A stretch of DNA of 64,000 nucleotides from Bacteroides mediterraneensis (GCF_025993685.1 NZ_DAJPEN010000001.1:4154001-4218000); one strand, 5' to 3'. Shown: positions 35,827 through 44,966, counted from the first letter of the stretch. Notes: generated by a model not told the origin, from the sequence alone. Numbers and translations are program-made.

Positions 35827-37503
35827 TTACTTTATTTCGTTTGCATATTTTGCAAATTCACGGTCGTTCTGAGCTTTAGCAGCCAAAGTAGCATCCTGCT
35901 GTTTTACTTTGTCCATGCTGCTCTTAACCAAGTCAGCGTTGTTGGTTCTAGCGCCTACAATTGCCATCAGGTAGTTAGTGTAAGCGTCCGGATTCTTCAC
36001 TGCAGACAGAGTAGATTTAGCTTTGTTGTAATCCTTAGCCAGGATCTGAGCCAAAGCAGCTGAGTTTGTCTTCGTGTCACCGAATGCCTGTACGGCACGG
36101 TCATACTGGCCTTGTTTGATGTACAAGTTACCCAGAGCTTCGTTTGCAGTGTTTGCACCTGTTGATTTGCTCAAGTAAGTTTCAGCGTCAGCTACGTTAC
36201 CCTTAGTCAGTGCAATCAAACCAAGGTTGGTGTTCACTTCAGCAGCGTTAGCGTTCTTGCTGGCAGCCTGTTTGAAGTAGTTTTCAGCAGCAGCCAAGTC
36301 GCCGTTAGCATAAGCCATCATACCCAGGTTGTTGTAAGCACGATAGTCGTTCGGATACAGTTCTACAGTTTTCTTGTAGATAGCTTCCTTACGTGCGTTA
36401 TCGTTAGTCAGAGTAGCAGCATACAGCAATTCATCGTTGCTCAATACTTTTGCGTCAGTATCGAATGCAGCGTTGATTTCTTCGTCGCTACGTCCGATTA
36501 CATCGTAGTTGGCAGTCAAGCGAGCACGACGCAACTGCGGCAGGATTTCGTCAGCCAAAGTTTTGTAAACTGAAGAAATGTTCTTGATTTCAGTTTCGCG
36601 CTGTTCAGGATCGCTGTACATAGAAAGCACACGCAAGATCAGGTCTTTATCCTGGATGTTTGATTTAGAAACCAATTCCTGGAATCCGTCCCAGTCCTGA
36701 GCTGTGTATTTAGCATCTACTTCAGTTTCAATTTTACCTTTCTTCAGCTGCTGGTTCATATACTTTTCAGTATTGTTCTGACGGTTTTCAGCCAGTGTAG
36801 TGTTCAGTTCTACACCACCATCAGGTGAAGCGTAAGCAGAAATTTCGATGTTGTTCAGTTTGTAGTTCTTAGTGTCACCGGCTACAGCAACCACCTGTTT
36901 GTGGAATGCTTTCAAGCTGTCTGACTTCAGTTCGCTGGCACGCAGGTTAGCTTGCTGAATCAAGAACATGATTTGAGCTTCCTTAGCCTGTTTGATGATA
37001 CGCTGGAATGCATCCGGAGCGTAAGCAGCGTTAGCTGAGTTTACAGTCGGAAGTTCTGAAGTAGCGATTACACCGTCGGCAATCTTTACAGAAGGAATAG
37101 TGTATTCTTTTTTACCTTTCTTAATTTTGAAATCCAGGTAAAGTTCAGACTTAGCCATTTCAGGAACATAGTCGAAAACGGCTTTCATAGTATAAGTACC
37201 ACCAGTCTTGTAAGAGATAGTCTGGTCGTTACCTTGTACTTTTTCGCCCTGGAATGTAGCCGGCTGGCCTTTAGCTTCGCCGCCTTCCCATCTCAAAACC
37301 GGGGTAACTTCAACGGTTGCGTTTTTCTTGAAGTATTTTTCCGGGAATTTACCTGTAATGGTTACAGGCACCTTACCACCAATAGCTTCCAACACTTCAG
37401 GGTTGGTTGTGAAGTAGTCAGGAGACAATTCGCCCATCTTGCTACATGAAGAGAAAGCAAGGACTAACAATGCCACTAACGGCAAATACAACTTCTTAAT
37501 CAT
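35827..37503 (-). CDS. tetratricopeptide-repeat lipoprotein
   Basis: A 558-residue lipoprotein (L-A-F-S-S-C, Cys20). The N-terminal 150 residues are strand-rich with an Ig-like look. A central A-S-P-D-G-G-V-E-L-N-T-x-L-A-E-N-R segment resembles OmpA-like peptidoglycan-binding phrasing (A-Y-A-S-P-D-G then L-A-x-N-R). The last 200 residues are TPR units (N-N-L-G-M-M-A-Y-A-N-G-D, N-L-G-L-I-A-L-T-K-G-N). Codon use (GTA, GCT, AAC) points to high expression. A TATCTTTG box at 37556-37563 (minus strand) gives a short leader. Function unknown; an abundant envelope scaffold is likely. Confidence 0.82.
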   Translation of the reverse strand: MIKKLYLPLVALLVLAFSSCSKMGELSPDYFTTNPEVLEAIGGKVPVTITGKFPEKYFKKNATVEVTPVLRWEGGEAKGQPATFQGEKVQGNDQTISYKTGGTYTMKAVFDYVPEMAKSELYLDFKIKKGKKEYTIPSVKIADGVIATSELPTVNSANAAYAPDAFQRIIKQAKEAQIMFLIQQANLRASELKSDSLKAFHKQVVAVAGDTKNYKLNNIEISAYASPDGGVELNTTLAENRQNNTEKYMNQQLKKGKIETEVDAKYTAQDWDGFQELVSKSNIQDKDLILRVLSMYSDPEQRETEIKNISSVYKTLADEILPQLRRARLTANYDVIGRSDEEINAAFDTDAKVLSNDELLYAATLTNDNARKEAIYKKTVELYPNDYRAYNNLGMMAYANGDLAAAENYFKQAASKNANAAEVNTNLGLIALTKGNVADAETYLSKSTGANTANEALGNLYIKQGQYDRAVQAFGDTKTNSAALAQILAKDYNKAKSTLSAVKNPDAYTNYLMAIVGARTNNADLVKSSMDKVKQQDATLAAKAQNDREFAKYANEIK

Positions 37504-37643
37504 GATGTTAAATATTTAGTTTGTATAAATGAATAATTCTATTCATATTTGGGGGCAAAGATAAGAAAAACTCTATTATGTGTTAATCATTGTCCGCTTT
37601 TTTTTGAGGAATCATTGGGAAAAAAGCTTAAAAAATGGGGATT

Positions 37644-38558
37644 TTATTCATTTTTGTGTAAATTACGCGGGTGATGTTCCAGGATTTCCTGCCGCAGGCG
37701 GCTACGGTCAAGGTGGGTGTAGATTTCCGTGGTGCCGATGCTCTCATGTCCGAGCATGCATTGTATGGCCCGCAGGTTGGCTCCTCCCTCCAGCAGATGG
37801 GTGGCAAACGAATGTCGGAAAGTGTGGGGGCTGATGGCCTTTTTCAGGCCGGTTTGTGCGGCCAGTTCCTTGATGATATGAAACACCATGATGCGCGAGA
37901 TGTTCTTCCCGAACCGGCTGATGAACACAAAGTCCTCGTATCCCGGTTTGATCAGTCCTTGGTTCCGGTCGGCAAAATAGAGCTGCAGTTCGTGGATGGC
38001 CCGTGGGGAAATCGGTACCAGCCGTTGCTTGCTTCCCTTTCCTTCCACCCGGATAAACTTTTCTTTCAAGTACAGGTCCGAAAGCCTGAGGTTGCACAGT
38101 TCCGATACACGCAGTCCGCAGCTGTAGAGCGTTTCCAAAATGGCCCGGTTGCGCTGTCCTTCGCGTGAGCTGCGGTCGATAGCCCCGATCAGGCTGTCAA
38201 TTTCTTCCACGCTCAGCACGTCGGGCAGATGCTTGCCAATCTGTGGTGATTCCAATAACTCGGAAGGGTCTTGTGCGATGTAATCGTCGAGCACCAGAAA
38301 ACGGAAAAAAGAGCGGATGCCCGACAGGATTCGGGCTTGCGAGCGGGGGTGGATGCCGATGTCGCGAAGTCCGGCCGAAAAGGTTTCCAGGTTTTCCAGT
38401 GTCACGTCGGTGAAGTCGATGCCTTCCAGCTCCAGAAAGGCCAGCAGTTTGTCCAAATCCGTGAGGTAAGCTTCTACGGTGTTGGCAGAGAGCGACTTTT
38501 CCAGCTTCAAGTATTGCTTATACTTTATTATTATGTTTTTTTTATCGGCCTTTTTCAT
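37644..38558 (-). CDS. xerD: site-specific tyrosine recombinase XerD
   Basis: A 304-residue Xer recombinase resolving chromosome dimers at dif. The SAM-like N-domain (L-S-A-N-T-V-E-A-Y-L-T-D-L) is followed by the catalytic domain: R in Y-S-C-G-L-R-V-S-E-L, H-T-F-R-H-S-F-A-T, L-G-H-E-S-I-G-T-T and the nucleophile in E-I-Y-T-H. All four catalytic positions are present, unlike the element integrase at 5848. The start at 38558 is preferred over an 8-codon extension that runs toward the divergent aroQ promoter. Confidence 0.93.
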   Translation of the reverse strand: MKKADKKNIIIKYKQYLKLEKSLSANTVEAYLTDLDKLLAFLELEGIDFTDVTLENLETFSAGLRDIGIHPRSQARILSGIRSFFRFLVLDDYIAQDPSELLESPQIGKHLPDVLSVEEIDSLIGAIDRSSREGQRNRAILETLYSCGLRVSELCNLRLSDLYLKEKFIRVEGKGSKQRLVPISPRAIHELQLYFADRNQGLIKPGYEDFVFISRFGKNISRIMVFHIIKELAAQTGLKKAISPHTFRHSFATHLLEGGANLRAIQCMLGHESIGTTEIYTHLDRSRLRQEILEHHPRNLHKNE

Positions 38559-38568
38559 TTCTTTTTCG

Positions 38569-38576
38569 TATCTTTG
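38569..38576 (+). promoter_or_regulatory. -7 element of the aroQ-pyk-rbfA promoter
   Basis: TATCTTTG (TAnnTTTG) with 48 bases to the aroQ ATG; no exact TTTG at the -33 distance. A divergent box TACTTTTG (minus strand, 38592-38599) could serve xerD, so the two genes probably share this short region. Confidence 0.5.
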
Positions 38577-38624
38577 CGCCAAATTCTTCTACAAAAGTAT
38601 TAAAAGTTCAGCAGAAGTAAACAG

Positions 38625-39056
38625 ATGAAAATACAAATAATCAATGGCCCGAACATTAATCTGTTAGGCAAACGGGAACCTTCCATTTATGGAGCCGAAT
38701 CTTTTGAAAGTTATTTGGAAAAATTGAAAGAACGGTATCCGTCGATTGAGTTTGCGTATTACCAGTCGAATGTAGAAGGGGAACTGATCAACAAAATTCA
38801 TGAAGTAGGCTTTTCATACGACGGTATAGTGCTGAATGCAGGTGCCTACACCCATACTTCCATCGCTTTGCAGGATGCCATCCGTGCCGTGACCACTCCA
38901 GTCGTGGAGGTTCACATCTCGAATGTGCACAAACGGGAAGAGTTTCGTCATAAATCCATGATTTCCTGTGCCTGTGTAGGCGTTATCTGCGGATTCGGCC
39001 TGGATTCCTATCGTCTGGCCGTAGAATCCTTTTTAGTAGACAACAACAAATTATAG
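38625..39056 (+). CDS. aroQ: type II 3-dehydroquinate dehydratase
   Basis: A 143-residue enzyme of the shikimate pathway (3-dehydroquinate to 3-dehydroshikimate). I-I-N-G-P-N-I-N-L-L-G-K-R-E-P at the start, Q-S-N-V-E-G, N-A-G-A-Y-T-H-T-S and E-V-H-I-S-N are the family motifs, with the catalytic His and Tyr in place. First of a same-strand run with pyk, an O-methyltransferase and rbfA. Confidence 0.96.
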   Translation: MKIQIINGPNINLLGKREPSIYGAESFESYLEKLKERYPSIEFAYYQSNVEGELINKIHEVGFSYDGIVLNAGAYTHTSIALQDAIRAVTTPVVEVHISNVHKREEFRHKSMISCACVGVICGFGLDSYRLAVESFLVDNNKL

Positions 39057-39066
39057 TATATTTATT

Positions 39067-40527
39067 ATGATGCTTAAACAAACAAAGATCGTTGCGTCCA
39101 TCTCGGACTTGCGCTGCGAAGTAGATTTTATCAGAGACCTTTTTAATGCAGGTATGAACGTGGTACGTATGAACACCGCACATGCCAGCCGTGAAGGTTT
39201 CGAAAAGTTGATTAATAATGTGCGTACCGTTTCCAACCGTATCGGTATCCTGATGGATACAAAGGGACCGGAAGTACGTACTACGGCCAGTGCAGAAGGC
39301 CCGATTGATTTCAAGACCGGTGAAAAAGTACGTATTGTAGGCAATCCGGAACAGGAAACCACTCATGAGTGCATTTCGGTGACTTATCCGGGATTTGTAC
39401 ACGATTTGTCTGTGGGCGCTGACGTGCTGATGGACGACGGCGAACTGGAACTGAAGGTCATCGACAAAAACGAAGATACGCTTTTCTGTGAAGTCTGCAA
39501 CGACGCGACTTTGGGAAGCCGCAAGAGTGTGAATGTGCCGGGCGTGCGCATCAACCTGCCTTCTCTGACAGAAAAAGACCGCAACAATATCCTTTATGCC
39601 ATCGAAAAGGACATCGACTTCATCGCTCACTCTTTCGTGCGCAACCGTCAGGATGTATTGGACATCCGTGAGATTCTGGATGCACACCACAGCGACATCA
39701 AGATTATCGCCAAGATTGAGAACCAGGAAGGTGTGGACAACATCGACGAAATCCTGGAAGTGGCCGACGGTGTGATGGTAGCCCGTGGCGACCTGGGTAT
39801 CGAAGTGCCGCAGGAACGTATCCCGGGTATCCAGCGTATCCTGATTAAGAAATGTATCCTGGCCAAGAAGCCGGTTATCGTGGCTACGCAGATGCTGCAC
39901 ACGATGATTAACAACCCGCGTCCGACCCGTGCCGAGGTAACCGATATCGCCAATGCCATCTACTACCGTACCGATGCCCTGATGCTGAGTGGTGAAACAG
40001 CTTACGGTAAGTATCCGGTAGAAGCCGTGAAGACCATGGCGAAGATTGCGGCTCAGGCAGAAAAGGACAAGATGGAAGAAAACGATATTCCTATTCCTTT
40101 GACTCCGGCCAATACCGATGTGACGAGCTTCCTGGCCAAGCAGGCGGTACGTGCTACGAACCTGATGCCGATTCGTGCCATCATTACCGACAGCTTCAGC
40201 GGTCTGACTGCCCGCAACCTGGCTGCGTTCCGCGGCAAATATCCGGTGCTGGCCATCTGCTACAAAGAAAAGACCATGCGTCACCTGGCGCTGTCATACG
40301 GTGTGGAAGCAATCTATATGCCGGAAAAGGCCAACGGACAGGAATACTACTTCACTGCCCTGCGCAAGCTGATTAACGACGGTGTGCTGGCCGAAAATGA
40401 AATGGTGGCTTACTTGAGCGGTGGCAAACAGGGAACTCATACTTCTTTCCTGGAAATCAATCAGGTGGGCGACGTGCTGAAAAGCGAAGAAGAATACGTG
40501 TTGCCCAACCGTAACCGTTACTTGTAA
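39067..40527 (+). CDS. pyk: pyruvate kinase
   Basis: A 486-residue glycolytic enzyme making pyruvate and ATP from PEP. Motifs: V-R-M-N-T-A-H-A-S-R-E, M-D-T-K-G-P-E-V-R, I-A-K-I-E-N-Q-E-G (the catalytic Lys-Glu strand), M-V-A-R-G-D-L-G-I-E, and the C-domain T-D-S-F-S-G. Start at 39067; the next Met is one codon later. It overlaps nothing and lies 10 bp after aroQ. Confidence 0.97.
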   Translation: MMLKQTKIVASISDLRCEVDFIRDLFNAGMNVVRMNTAHASREGFEKLINNVRTVSNRIGILMDTKGPEVRTTASAEGPIDFKTGEKVRIVGNPEQETTHECISVTYPGFVHDLSVGADVLMDDGELELKVIDKNEDTLFCEVCNDATLGSRKSVNVPGVRINLPSLTEKDRNNILYAIEKDIDFIAHSFVRNRQDVLDIREILDAHHSDIKIIAKIENQEGVDNIDEILEVADGVMVARGDLGIEVPQERIPGIQRILIKKCILAKKPVIVATQMLHTMINNPRPTRAEVTDIANAIYYRTDALMLSGETAYGKYPVEAVKTMAKIAAQAEKDKMEENDIPIPLTPANTDVTSFLAKQAVRATNLMPIRAIITDSFSGLTARNLAAFRGKYPVLAICYKEKTMRHLALSYGVEAIYMPEKANGQEYYFTALRKLINDGVLAENEMVAYLSGGKQGTHTSFLEINQVGDVLKSEEEYVLPNRNRYL

Positions 40528-40529
40528 TC

Positions 40530-41168
40530 ATGAAAGAGACAGACGCGCTCGATGAATACATTCTTCAGCATATCGACGAAGAAAGTGACTACCTGAAAGC
40601 GCTGTACCGGGCGACGCACGTGAAACTCCTGCGTCCCCGTATGGCTTCGGGCCACTTGCAGGGAAGAATGCTGAAGATGTTCGTGCAGATGATACGTCCG
40701 AAGCAGGTGCTTGAGATAGGTACTTACAGCGGATATTCTGCGCTTTGTCTGGCAGAAGGTCTGGAAGACGGAGCAATGCTCCACACTTTCGAGATCAACG
40801 ACGAGCAGGAAGACTTCACCCGTCCATGGCTGGAAAATTCTCCGTATGCCGATAAAATCCGGTTTTATATCGGAGATGCCTTGCAGATGGTGCCCGATAT
40901 GGACGTTGTGTTCGACTTGGCCTTTGTCGACGGAAACAAGCGTTTCTATGTGGAATACTACGAGATGATTCTGCAGAAGATGCATTCCGGCGGCTACATC
41001 ATTGCCGACAACACCCTGTGGGACGGGCATGTGCTCGAAGAACCGCACCACACCGACACGCAGACCATCGGCATCAAGAAATTCAACGACCTGGTGGCTG
41101 CCGACCCACGGGTGGAGAAAGTCATCCTGCCCTTGCGCGACGGTCTGACTATCATACGTAAAAAATAA
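40530..41168 (+). CDS. SAM-dependent O-methyltransferase
   Basis: A 212-residue class I methyltransferase of the caffeoyl-CoA/catechol O-methyltransferase-like group: V-L-E-I-G-T-Y-S-G-Y-S-A near residue 60, F-V-D-G-N-K and D-N-T-L-W-D-G. Start 2 bases after the pyk stop, so it is cotranscribed. The substrate is unknown. Confidence 0.92.
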   Translation: MKETDALDEYILQHIDEESDYLKALYRATHVKLLRPRMASGHLQGRMLKMFVQMIRPKQVLEIGTYSGYSALCLAEGLEDGAMLHTFEINDEQEDFTRPWLENSPYADKIRFYIGDALQMVPDMDVVFDLAFVDGNKRFYVEYYEMILQKMHSGGYIIADNTLWDGHVLEEPHHTDTQTIGIKKFNDLVAADPRVEKVILPLRDGLTIIRKK

Positions 41169-41177
41169 AGAAGTAAT

Positions 41178-41513
41178 ATGGAAACAACCAGACAAAACAA
41201 GATTGCCCGCCTCATTCAGAAGGAACTGAGCGAGATTTTCCTTTTGCAGACCAAGTCCATGCCGGGCGTGCTGGTTTCGGTCAGCATTGTCCGCATCAGT
41301 CCCGATATGAGTTACGCGCGTGTATATCTGAGCGTCTTCCCTTCGGAGAGAAGTGAAGAAATCGTGAAGAACATCAATGCCAACATGAAGTCCATCCGCT
41401 TTGAACTCGGCAACCGGGTGCGCCATCAGCTGCGTATCATTCCGGAACTGAAGTTCTTTGTGGACGATTCGCTGGATTACGCGGAGAAGATTGACGAATT
41501 GTTGAAGAAATAA
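41178..41513 (+). CDS. rbfA: 30S ribosome-binding factor A
   Basis: A 111-residue KH-fold protein that helps mature the 16S 5' end in cold or fast growth. I-A-R-L-I-Q-K-E-L-S-E-I-F near the start, S-I-V-R-I-S-P-D-M-S-Y-A-R-V-Y-L and L-R-I-I-P-E-L-K-F-F-V-D-D-S are typical. Last gene before the terminator at 41537. Confidence 0.94.
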   Translation: METTRQNKIARLIQKELSEIFLLQTKSMPGVLVSVSIVRISPDMSYARVYLSVFPSERSEEIVKNINANMKSIRFELGNRVRHQLRIIPELKFFVDDSLDYAEKIDELLKK

Positions 41514-41536
41514 CCACATGTAAAAGACCAGTAAGA

Positions 41537-41583
41537 ACTCACAGAAGAGGAGGGCTTTGTTCCCGGGGCTTCTGTGGGTTTTT
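41537..41583 (+). terminator. terminator after rbfA
   Basis: ACTCACAGAAG (41537-41547) pairs with CTTCTGTGGGT (41569-41579), followed by T's; 23 bp after rbfA. Confidence 0.75.
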
Positions 41584-41618
41584 ATTTATCTATCTGAATA
41601 TATAAATAAGGTATAACG

Positions 41619-42848
41619 GTGAATTTCCCTTTTTACATAGCCCGGCGCTATTTGTTTTCCAAGAAGTCACACAATGCCATCAATGTGATTTCCGGTATTT
41701 CGGTATGCGGAGTGGCGCTTGCCACTCTGGCCTTGGTGTGTACCTTGTCCGTGTTCAACGGTTTTCAGGACCTGGTTTCCAATCTGTTTACGGCTTTCGA
41801 CCCGGAGCTGAAGGTGGTGCCGGCTGCCGGAAAGGTGTTCGACGGGCAGGACAAGTCCATTATGGCCATCCGGAAAATGCCCGAAGTGGCCTTGGTGTGC
41901 GAGTCGCTGGAAGACAATGCCCTGGTGCAGTATCAGGGGCGGCAGGCCATGGCCGTGGTCAAGGGAGTGGAAGACAATTTCACCGAGCTGACTCCGATTG
42001 ATACCATCCTTTTTGGAAAAGGAGACCTGCTGCTTCACGACGAGGTGGCAGACTATGCCATTCCCGGCGTGCAGTTGCTGGCCAATCTGGGTACCGGTAT
42101 CCGTTTCCTCGACCCGCTGGAGGTGTATGCCCCCAAGCGTGGGGCCAAGGTGAACATGGCCAATCCGGCTGCCTCCTTCACCGGGGGCAACCTGTTTTCT
42201 TCCGGACTGGTGTTTGCCGTCAATCAGGAGAAATACGACGGTTCCTACATCCTAACCTCGCTGAAGTTTGCCCGCAAGCTGTTTCAGTACACCACCGAGG
42301 TCAGTGCCGTCAACCTGAAGCTGAAGCCGGGCACCGACGTGGATGCCTTCAAGCGTAAGCTGGGAACACAGTTGGGTGAACGTTTCCGCGTGCTCGACCG
42401 CTACGAACAGCAGGCCGATACGTTCCGCATCATGAAAATCGAGAAGTTCATTTCCTATCTCTTTCTCACCTTTATCCTGATGATTGCCTGTTTCAATGTC
42501 ATCGGTTCCCTGTCCATGCTCATCATCGACAAGCGTGACGATGTGACTACCTTACGCAATCTGGGAGCCAACGACCGGCAGATTGTGCGTATCTTTCTCT
42601 TCGAGGGGCGCCTGATATCGTTCATTGGTGCAGTGGCAGGTATCGTGCTGGGCGTATTGCTCTGCTGGTTGCAAGAGACCTTCGGGTTGATTTCACTGGG
42701 GGCTTCCGGCAGTTTCATTGTCGATGCCTATCCGGTCAGCGTGCACTGGCAGGACGTGGTGCTGGTGTTTGTCACCGTGCTGGCGGTAGGTTTTCTGTCG
42801 GTGTGGTATCCGGTGCGCTACCTGAGCCGCCGTCTGCTGTCGAAATAA
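41619..42848 (+). CDS. FtsX/LolC-like ABC transporter permease
   Basis: A 409-residue permease of the lipoprotein-releasing (LolC/E) or MacB/FtsX group: four membrane helices (one near residue 20, three in the last 150 residues), with a large periplasmic domain between. Y-L-F-S-K-K-S-H-N-A-I-N-V-I-S near the start is typical. The start codon is GTG at 41619. The 3' 77 bases overlap the convergent HU-like gene. No ATPase gene is adjacent; it must be supplied elsewhere. Confidence 0.88.
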   Translation: MNFPFYIARRYLFSKKSHNAINVISGISVCGVALATLALVCTLSVFNGFQDLVSNLFTAFDPELKVVPAAGKVFDGQDKSIMAIRKMPEVALVCESLEDNALVQYQGRQAMAVVKGVEDNFTELTPIDTILFGKGDLLLHDEVADYAIPGVQLLANLGTGIRFLDPLEVYAPKRGAKVNMANPAASFTGGNLFSSGLVFAVNQEKYDGSYILTSLKFARKLFQYTTEVSAVNLKLKPGTDVDAFKRKLGTQLGERFRVLDRYEQQADTFRIMKIEKFISYLFLTFILMIACFNVIGSLSMLIIDKRDDVTTLRNLGANDRQIVRIFLFEGRLISFIGAVAGIVLGVLLCWLQETFGLISLGASGSFIVDAYPVSVHWQDVVLVFVTVLAVGFLSVWYPVRYLSRRLLSK

Positions 42849-43464
42849 GTTGTCCGGTGGGGAGCACGTAGATTTTGTGGGGTGCTCTTCCCTGGGTGTC
42901 CAGTTTCTTTTCCTTTACCCATTTGCTCAGGTCTTTCCAGGCCTTCGACTTCTGTAGCCCGGTCAGTTCTCCGTATTTTGTACGTGTGATGAACGGGTAT
43001 TGTGTCAGGTATTCCATGACCAGGTCCAGTCGTTCCTGTTCCGTGTAGCGTGCAGAACTTTGCTGAAACTTCCATTCGGCTTTGGCCCGTGAGAGCTGTT
43101 GTCCGCGGCATCGCTGGTTGAAACTCTTGGCCGTGCGGAACCTCACCTTGTCGAAGCAGATGTTCTGCGCGTGTATTCCGTTTTCATCTGTCACTTCCTT
43201 TTCCGCTTTCAGGTTGGCTACGGCGTAGGCCATGTGTCCTATTTCCACGGACTCCCCACGGGCGATGTAGTAAGCCGTCCATTTTTCCACTTCCTCCATC
43301 ACCCCGATGACCGTGCCTTCCTTGAATCCGGAAGAACGGGCTATCTGCCGGATGATTTCACTGAAGGGTACAGCCCCTCTGGTCACGAGTTTCGGATAAA
43401 GCTTCGGGTTCTTGTCTTCGTTTTTTGTTCCCGGTACGGGAAGAAAATCATATTGTGCTTCCAT
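42772..43464 (-). CDS. HU-like DNA-binding protein (Bacteroidetes type)
   Basis: A 230-residue protein whose first 130 residues look like the enlarged HU-fold proteins common in Bacteroidetes: L-V-T-R-G-A-V-P-F-S-E-I-I-R-Q-I-A, G-F-K-E-G-T-V-I-G-V-M-E-E-V-E-K-W and F-D-K-V-R-F-R-T-A. The C-terminal half adds a winged-helix-like region (M-E-Y-L-T-Q-Y-P-F-I-T-R and T-G-L-Q-K-S-K-A-W-K-D-L) and a low-complexity tail overlapping the convergent permease gene. A dense palindrome and tandem-repeat region (43508-43662) lies upstream. Chromosome structuring or regulatory role inferred. Confidence 0.78.
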   Translation of the reverse strand: MEAQYDFLPVPGTKNEDKNPKLYPKLVTRGAVPFSEIIRQIARSSGFKEGTVIGVMEEVEKWTAYYIARGESVEIGHMAYAVANLKAEKEVTDENGIHAQNICFDKVRFRTAKSFNQRCRGQQLSRAKAEWKFQQSSARYTEQERLDLVMEYLTQYPFITRTKYGELTGLQKSKAWKDLSKWVKEKKLDTQGRAPHKIYVLPTGQLISTADGGSGSAPDTTPTENLPPAR

Positions 43465-43507
43465 GGTTTTGATGATATGTATAATTGTTTTTTATGTTTT
43501 CGCAGGC

Positions 43508-43582
43508 GGAAACGTATGGTTCCCGCACGGAAGACATACGTTTCTCTTGTGGAAAACGTACGTTTCCTTGGTGGGAAACATC
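43508..43582. repeat. four GGAAACG/CGTTTCC palindromic units spaced 21-22 bp
   Basis: Units begin at 43508 (GGAAACGTATGGTTCC), 43529 (GGAAGACATACGTTTC), 43551 (GGAAAACGTACGTTTCC) and 43573 (GGGAAACATC, half unit). Steps are 21, 22 and 22 bp, so the repeats fall on one face of the helix, upstream of the HU-like gene. Confidence 0.75.
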
Positions 43583-43622
43583 AAAATTTCCAGTGCGAAT
43601 ATAAGAAGATGTGCCGGGGCTT

Positions 43623-43662
43623 TGTAGACTTATGTAGACCTCTGTAGACTTATGTAGACTTA
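43623..43662. repeat. four tandem 10-bp TGTAGAC units
   Basis: TGTAGACTTA, TGTAGACCTC, TGTAGACTTA and TGTAGACTTA follow without gaps. It lies beyond the palindrome block, farther upstream of the HU-like gene, mirroring the order seen before korA. Confidence 0.85.
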
Positions 43663-43731
43663 ATGTTGTAATTTTATGCAGAACTGGTGAGATTTTGAAG
43701 CAGGACGAGGTAGGCTGGTTTAATAAACAGT

Positions 43732-43739
43732 TATCTTTG
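43732..43739 (+). promoter_or_regulatory. -7 element for the propeller lipoprotein gene at 43764
   Basis: TATCTTTG matches TAnnTTTG. Transcription would start near 43746, so upstream ATGs (43695) cannot be the start. Confidence 0.5.
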
Positions 43740-43763
43740 TCATATCAAAAAATGTCAGGATTT

Positions 43764-44819
43764 ATGAAAAGCATATTTATTTATATTGTTCTTGCTGTTT
43801 TATCGGTCTTATTTTATGATTGTAGTTTCAGTGTTGGAAACAAGTATCAGCGTTATGCTGACTTTCCAGTGAATAGGAAGCTTGTAGTGGCAGAAGAGAT
43901 AGATTGCGACGATATTTTTTTGCGCTATCCTTACCGGGTGGAAATAATGGATAGTCTTGCGGTTGTTCTCGACCTGCATCCTGACAGTTGCTTTCTCCAT
44001 GCATTCACCTATCCGGAGTGGAGATATGTCACTTCATTTGGTAGGCGCGGAGAAGGACCGGAAGAGATACTTTCTGCCGAACGCGTTAGAATCTGTTCTC
44101 CTGACTCCGTTTGGGTTCTTGACTCTAACCGTCGTCAGATAACACGCTGGCGAATATCAAATTGTAATGCGGAACGCGCGGAAGAAATATCTTTGGATGA
44201 CAGACTCATACGTACTTTGGACTTCTGCAAGACTGCTGATGGATTTCTGGTAACAGATTATACTGGCAATTACCGTTATCATGTACTTGACCAACATGGG
44301 AAAATCATTCAAAGTGTTGGCCATGTACCGAGTGAAAAGGATGTTGATGATTCCGATAAGCCAGCTCTATCTCAGGCATGGCGCAGTTTTATGGATTATA
44401 ATCCGAAGAATGGTGTGCTAGCAATTGTAACACAACTTGGTGAGGTTGTCGAGTTGTTTAATCTAAAGACCGGAGAGCACAAGGTCTATTATGGTCCGGG
44501 AGGTGAGCCAGTGTTTTCCGTCTTAGCTAGTGAAGCCATGCCAAAAGGTATTAAAGGCTTTAATGATGTGGTGGTTTCAGATTCATGTATATATGCTATT
44601 TTTGATGGTACACCATTCAAAGACCGTATCAATTCGTTGCGATCAGGCAGGAAACTTTCAGCCGGAGGTAATAATATTTATGTATTCGGCCTTGATGGCT
44701 ATCCACTGAAAAAAATGTCAACAGAATGTTCAGCTTTTGGTATTGAGTTTATAAGAGGTAATATCTATATTGTAGGCAATGATAAAGATATTCCTTTGTA
44801 TTCATATAAATGTCCATAA
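43764..44819 (+). CDS. six-bladed beta-propeller lipoprotein-like protein
   Basis: A 351-residue exported protein (hydrophobic N-terminus, Y-D-C a candidate lipid Cys near residue 20). It has the hallmark phrase F-G-R-R-G-E-G-P-E-E-I-L shared with the propeller proteins at 47756 and 52930 and strands such as D-S-V-W-V-L-D-S-N. These resemble the BF3164-like/TolB-like six-bladed propeller lipoproteins of Bacteroidetes, often next to NVEALA peptides. The start at 43764 is preferred because a -7 box at 43732 excludes farther upstream ATGs; 43752 is possible. Function unknown; probably surface recognition. Confidence 0.75.
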   Translation: MKSIFIYIVLAVLSVLFYDCSFSVGNKYQRYADFPVNRKLVVAEEIDCDDIFLRYPYRVEIMDSLAVVLDLHPDSCFLHAFTYPEWRYVTSFGRRGEGPEEILSAERVRICSPDSVWVLDSNRRQITRWRISNCNAERAEEISLDDRLIRTLDFCKTADGFLVTDYTGNYRYHVLDQHGKIIQSVGHVPSEKDVDDSDKPALSQAWRSFMDYNPKNGVLAIVTQLGEVVELFNLKTGEHKVYYGPGGEPVFSVLASEAMPKGIKGFNDVVVSDSCIYAIFDGTPFKDRINSLRSGRKLSAGGNNIYVFGLDGYPLKKMSTECSAFGIEFIRGNIYIVGNDKDIPLYSYKCP

Positions 44820-44924
44820 AATTGCAGATGAAGATAAAGAGACATAAATAACTTCTCTTCGGCCTTTCTTACAATAAGAGTTTTTGATGTATACTGTTAC
44901 AATTCATAGGGAGAACATTTATTA

Positions 44925-44966
44925 AGAGCCTTATCTGATATTTCTAAGAATATCAGATAAGGCTCT
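44925..44966. terminator. perfect 18-bp hairpin between convergent genes
   Basis: 44925-44942 pairs perfectly with 44949-44966 around a 6-base loop. It lies between the propeller gene (+) and the winged-helix regulator (-). There is no long T tract, so its strength as a classic terminator is uncertain. Confidence 0.7.

Noticed and set aside
43695..43763. Longer start for the propeller gene at 43764
   Set aside because: A TAnnTTTG promoter box at 43732-43739 lies downstream of that ATG, so it would not be transcribed.
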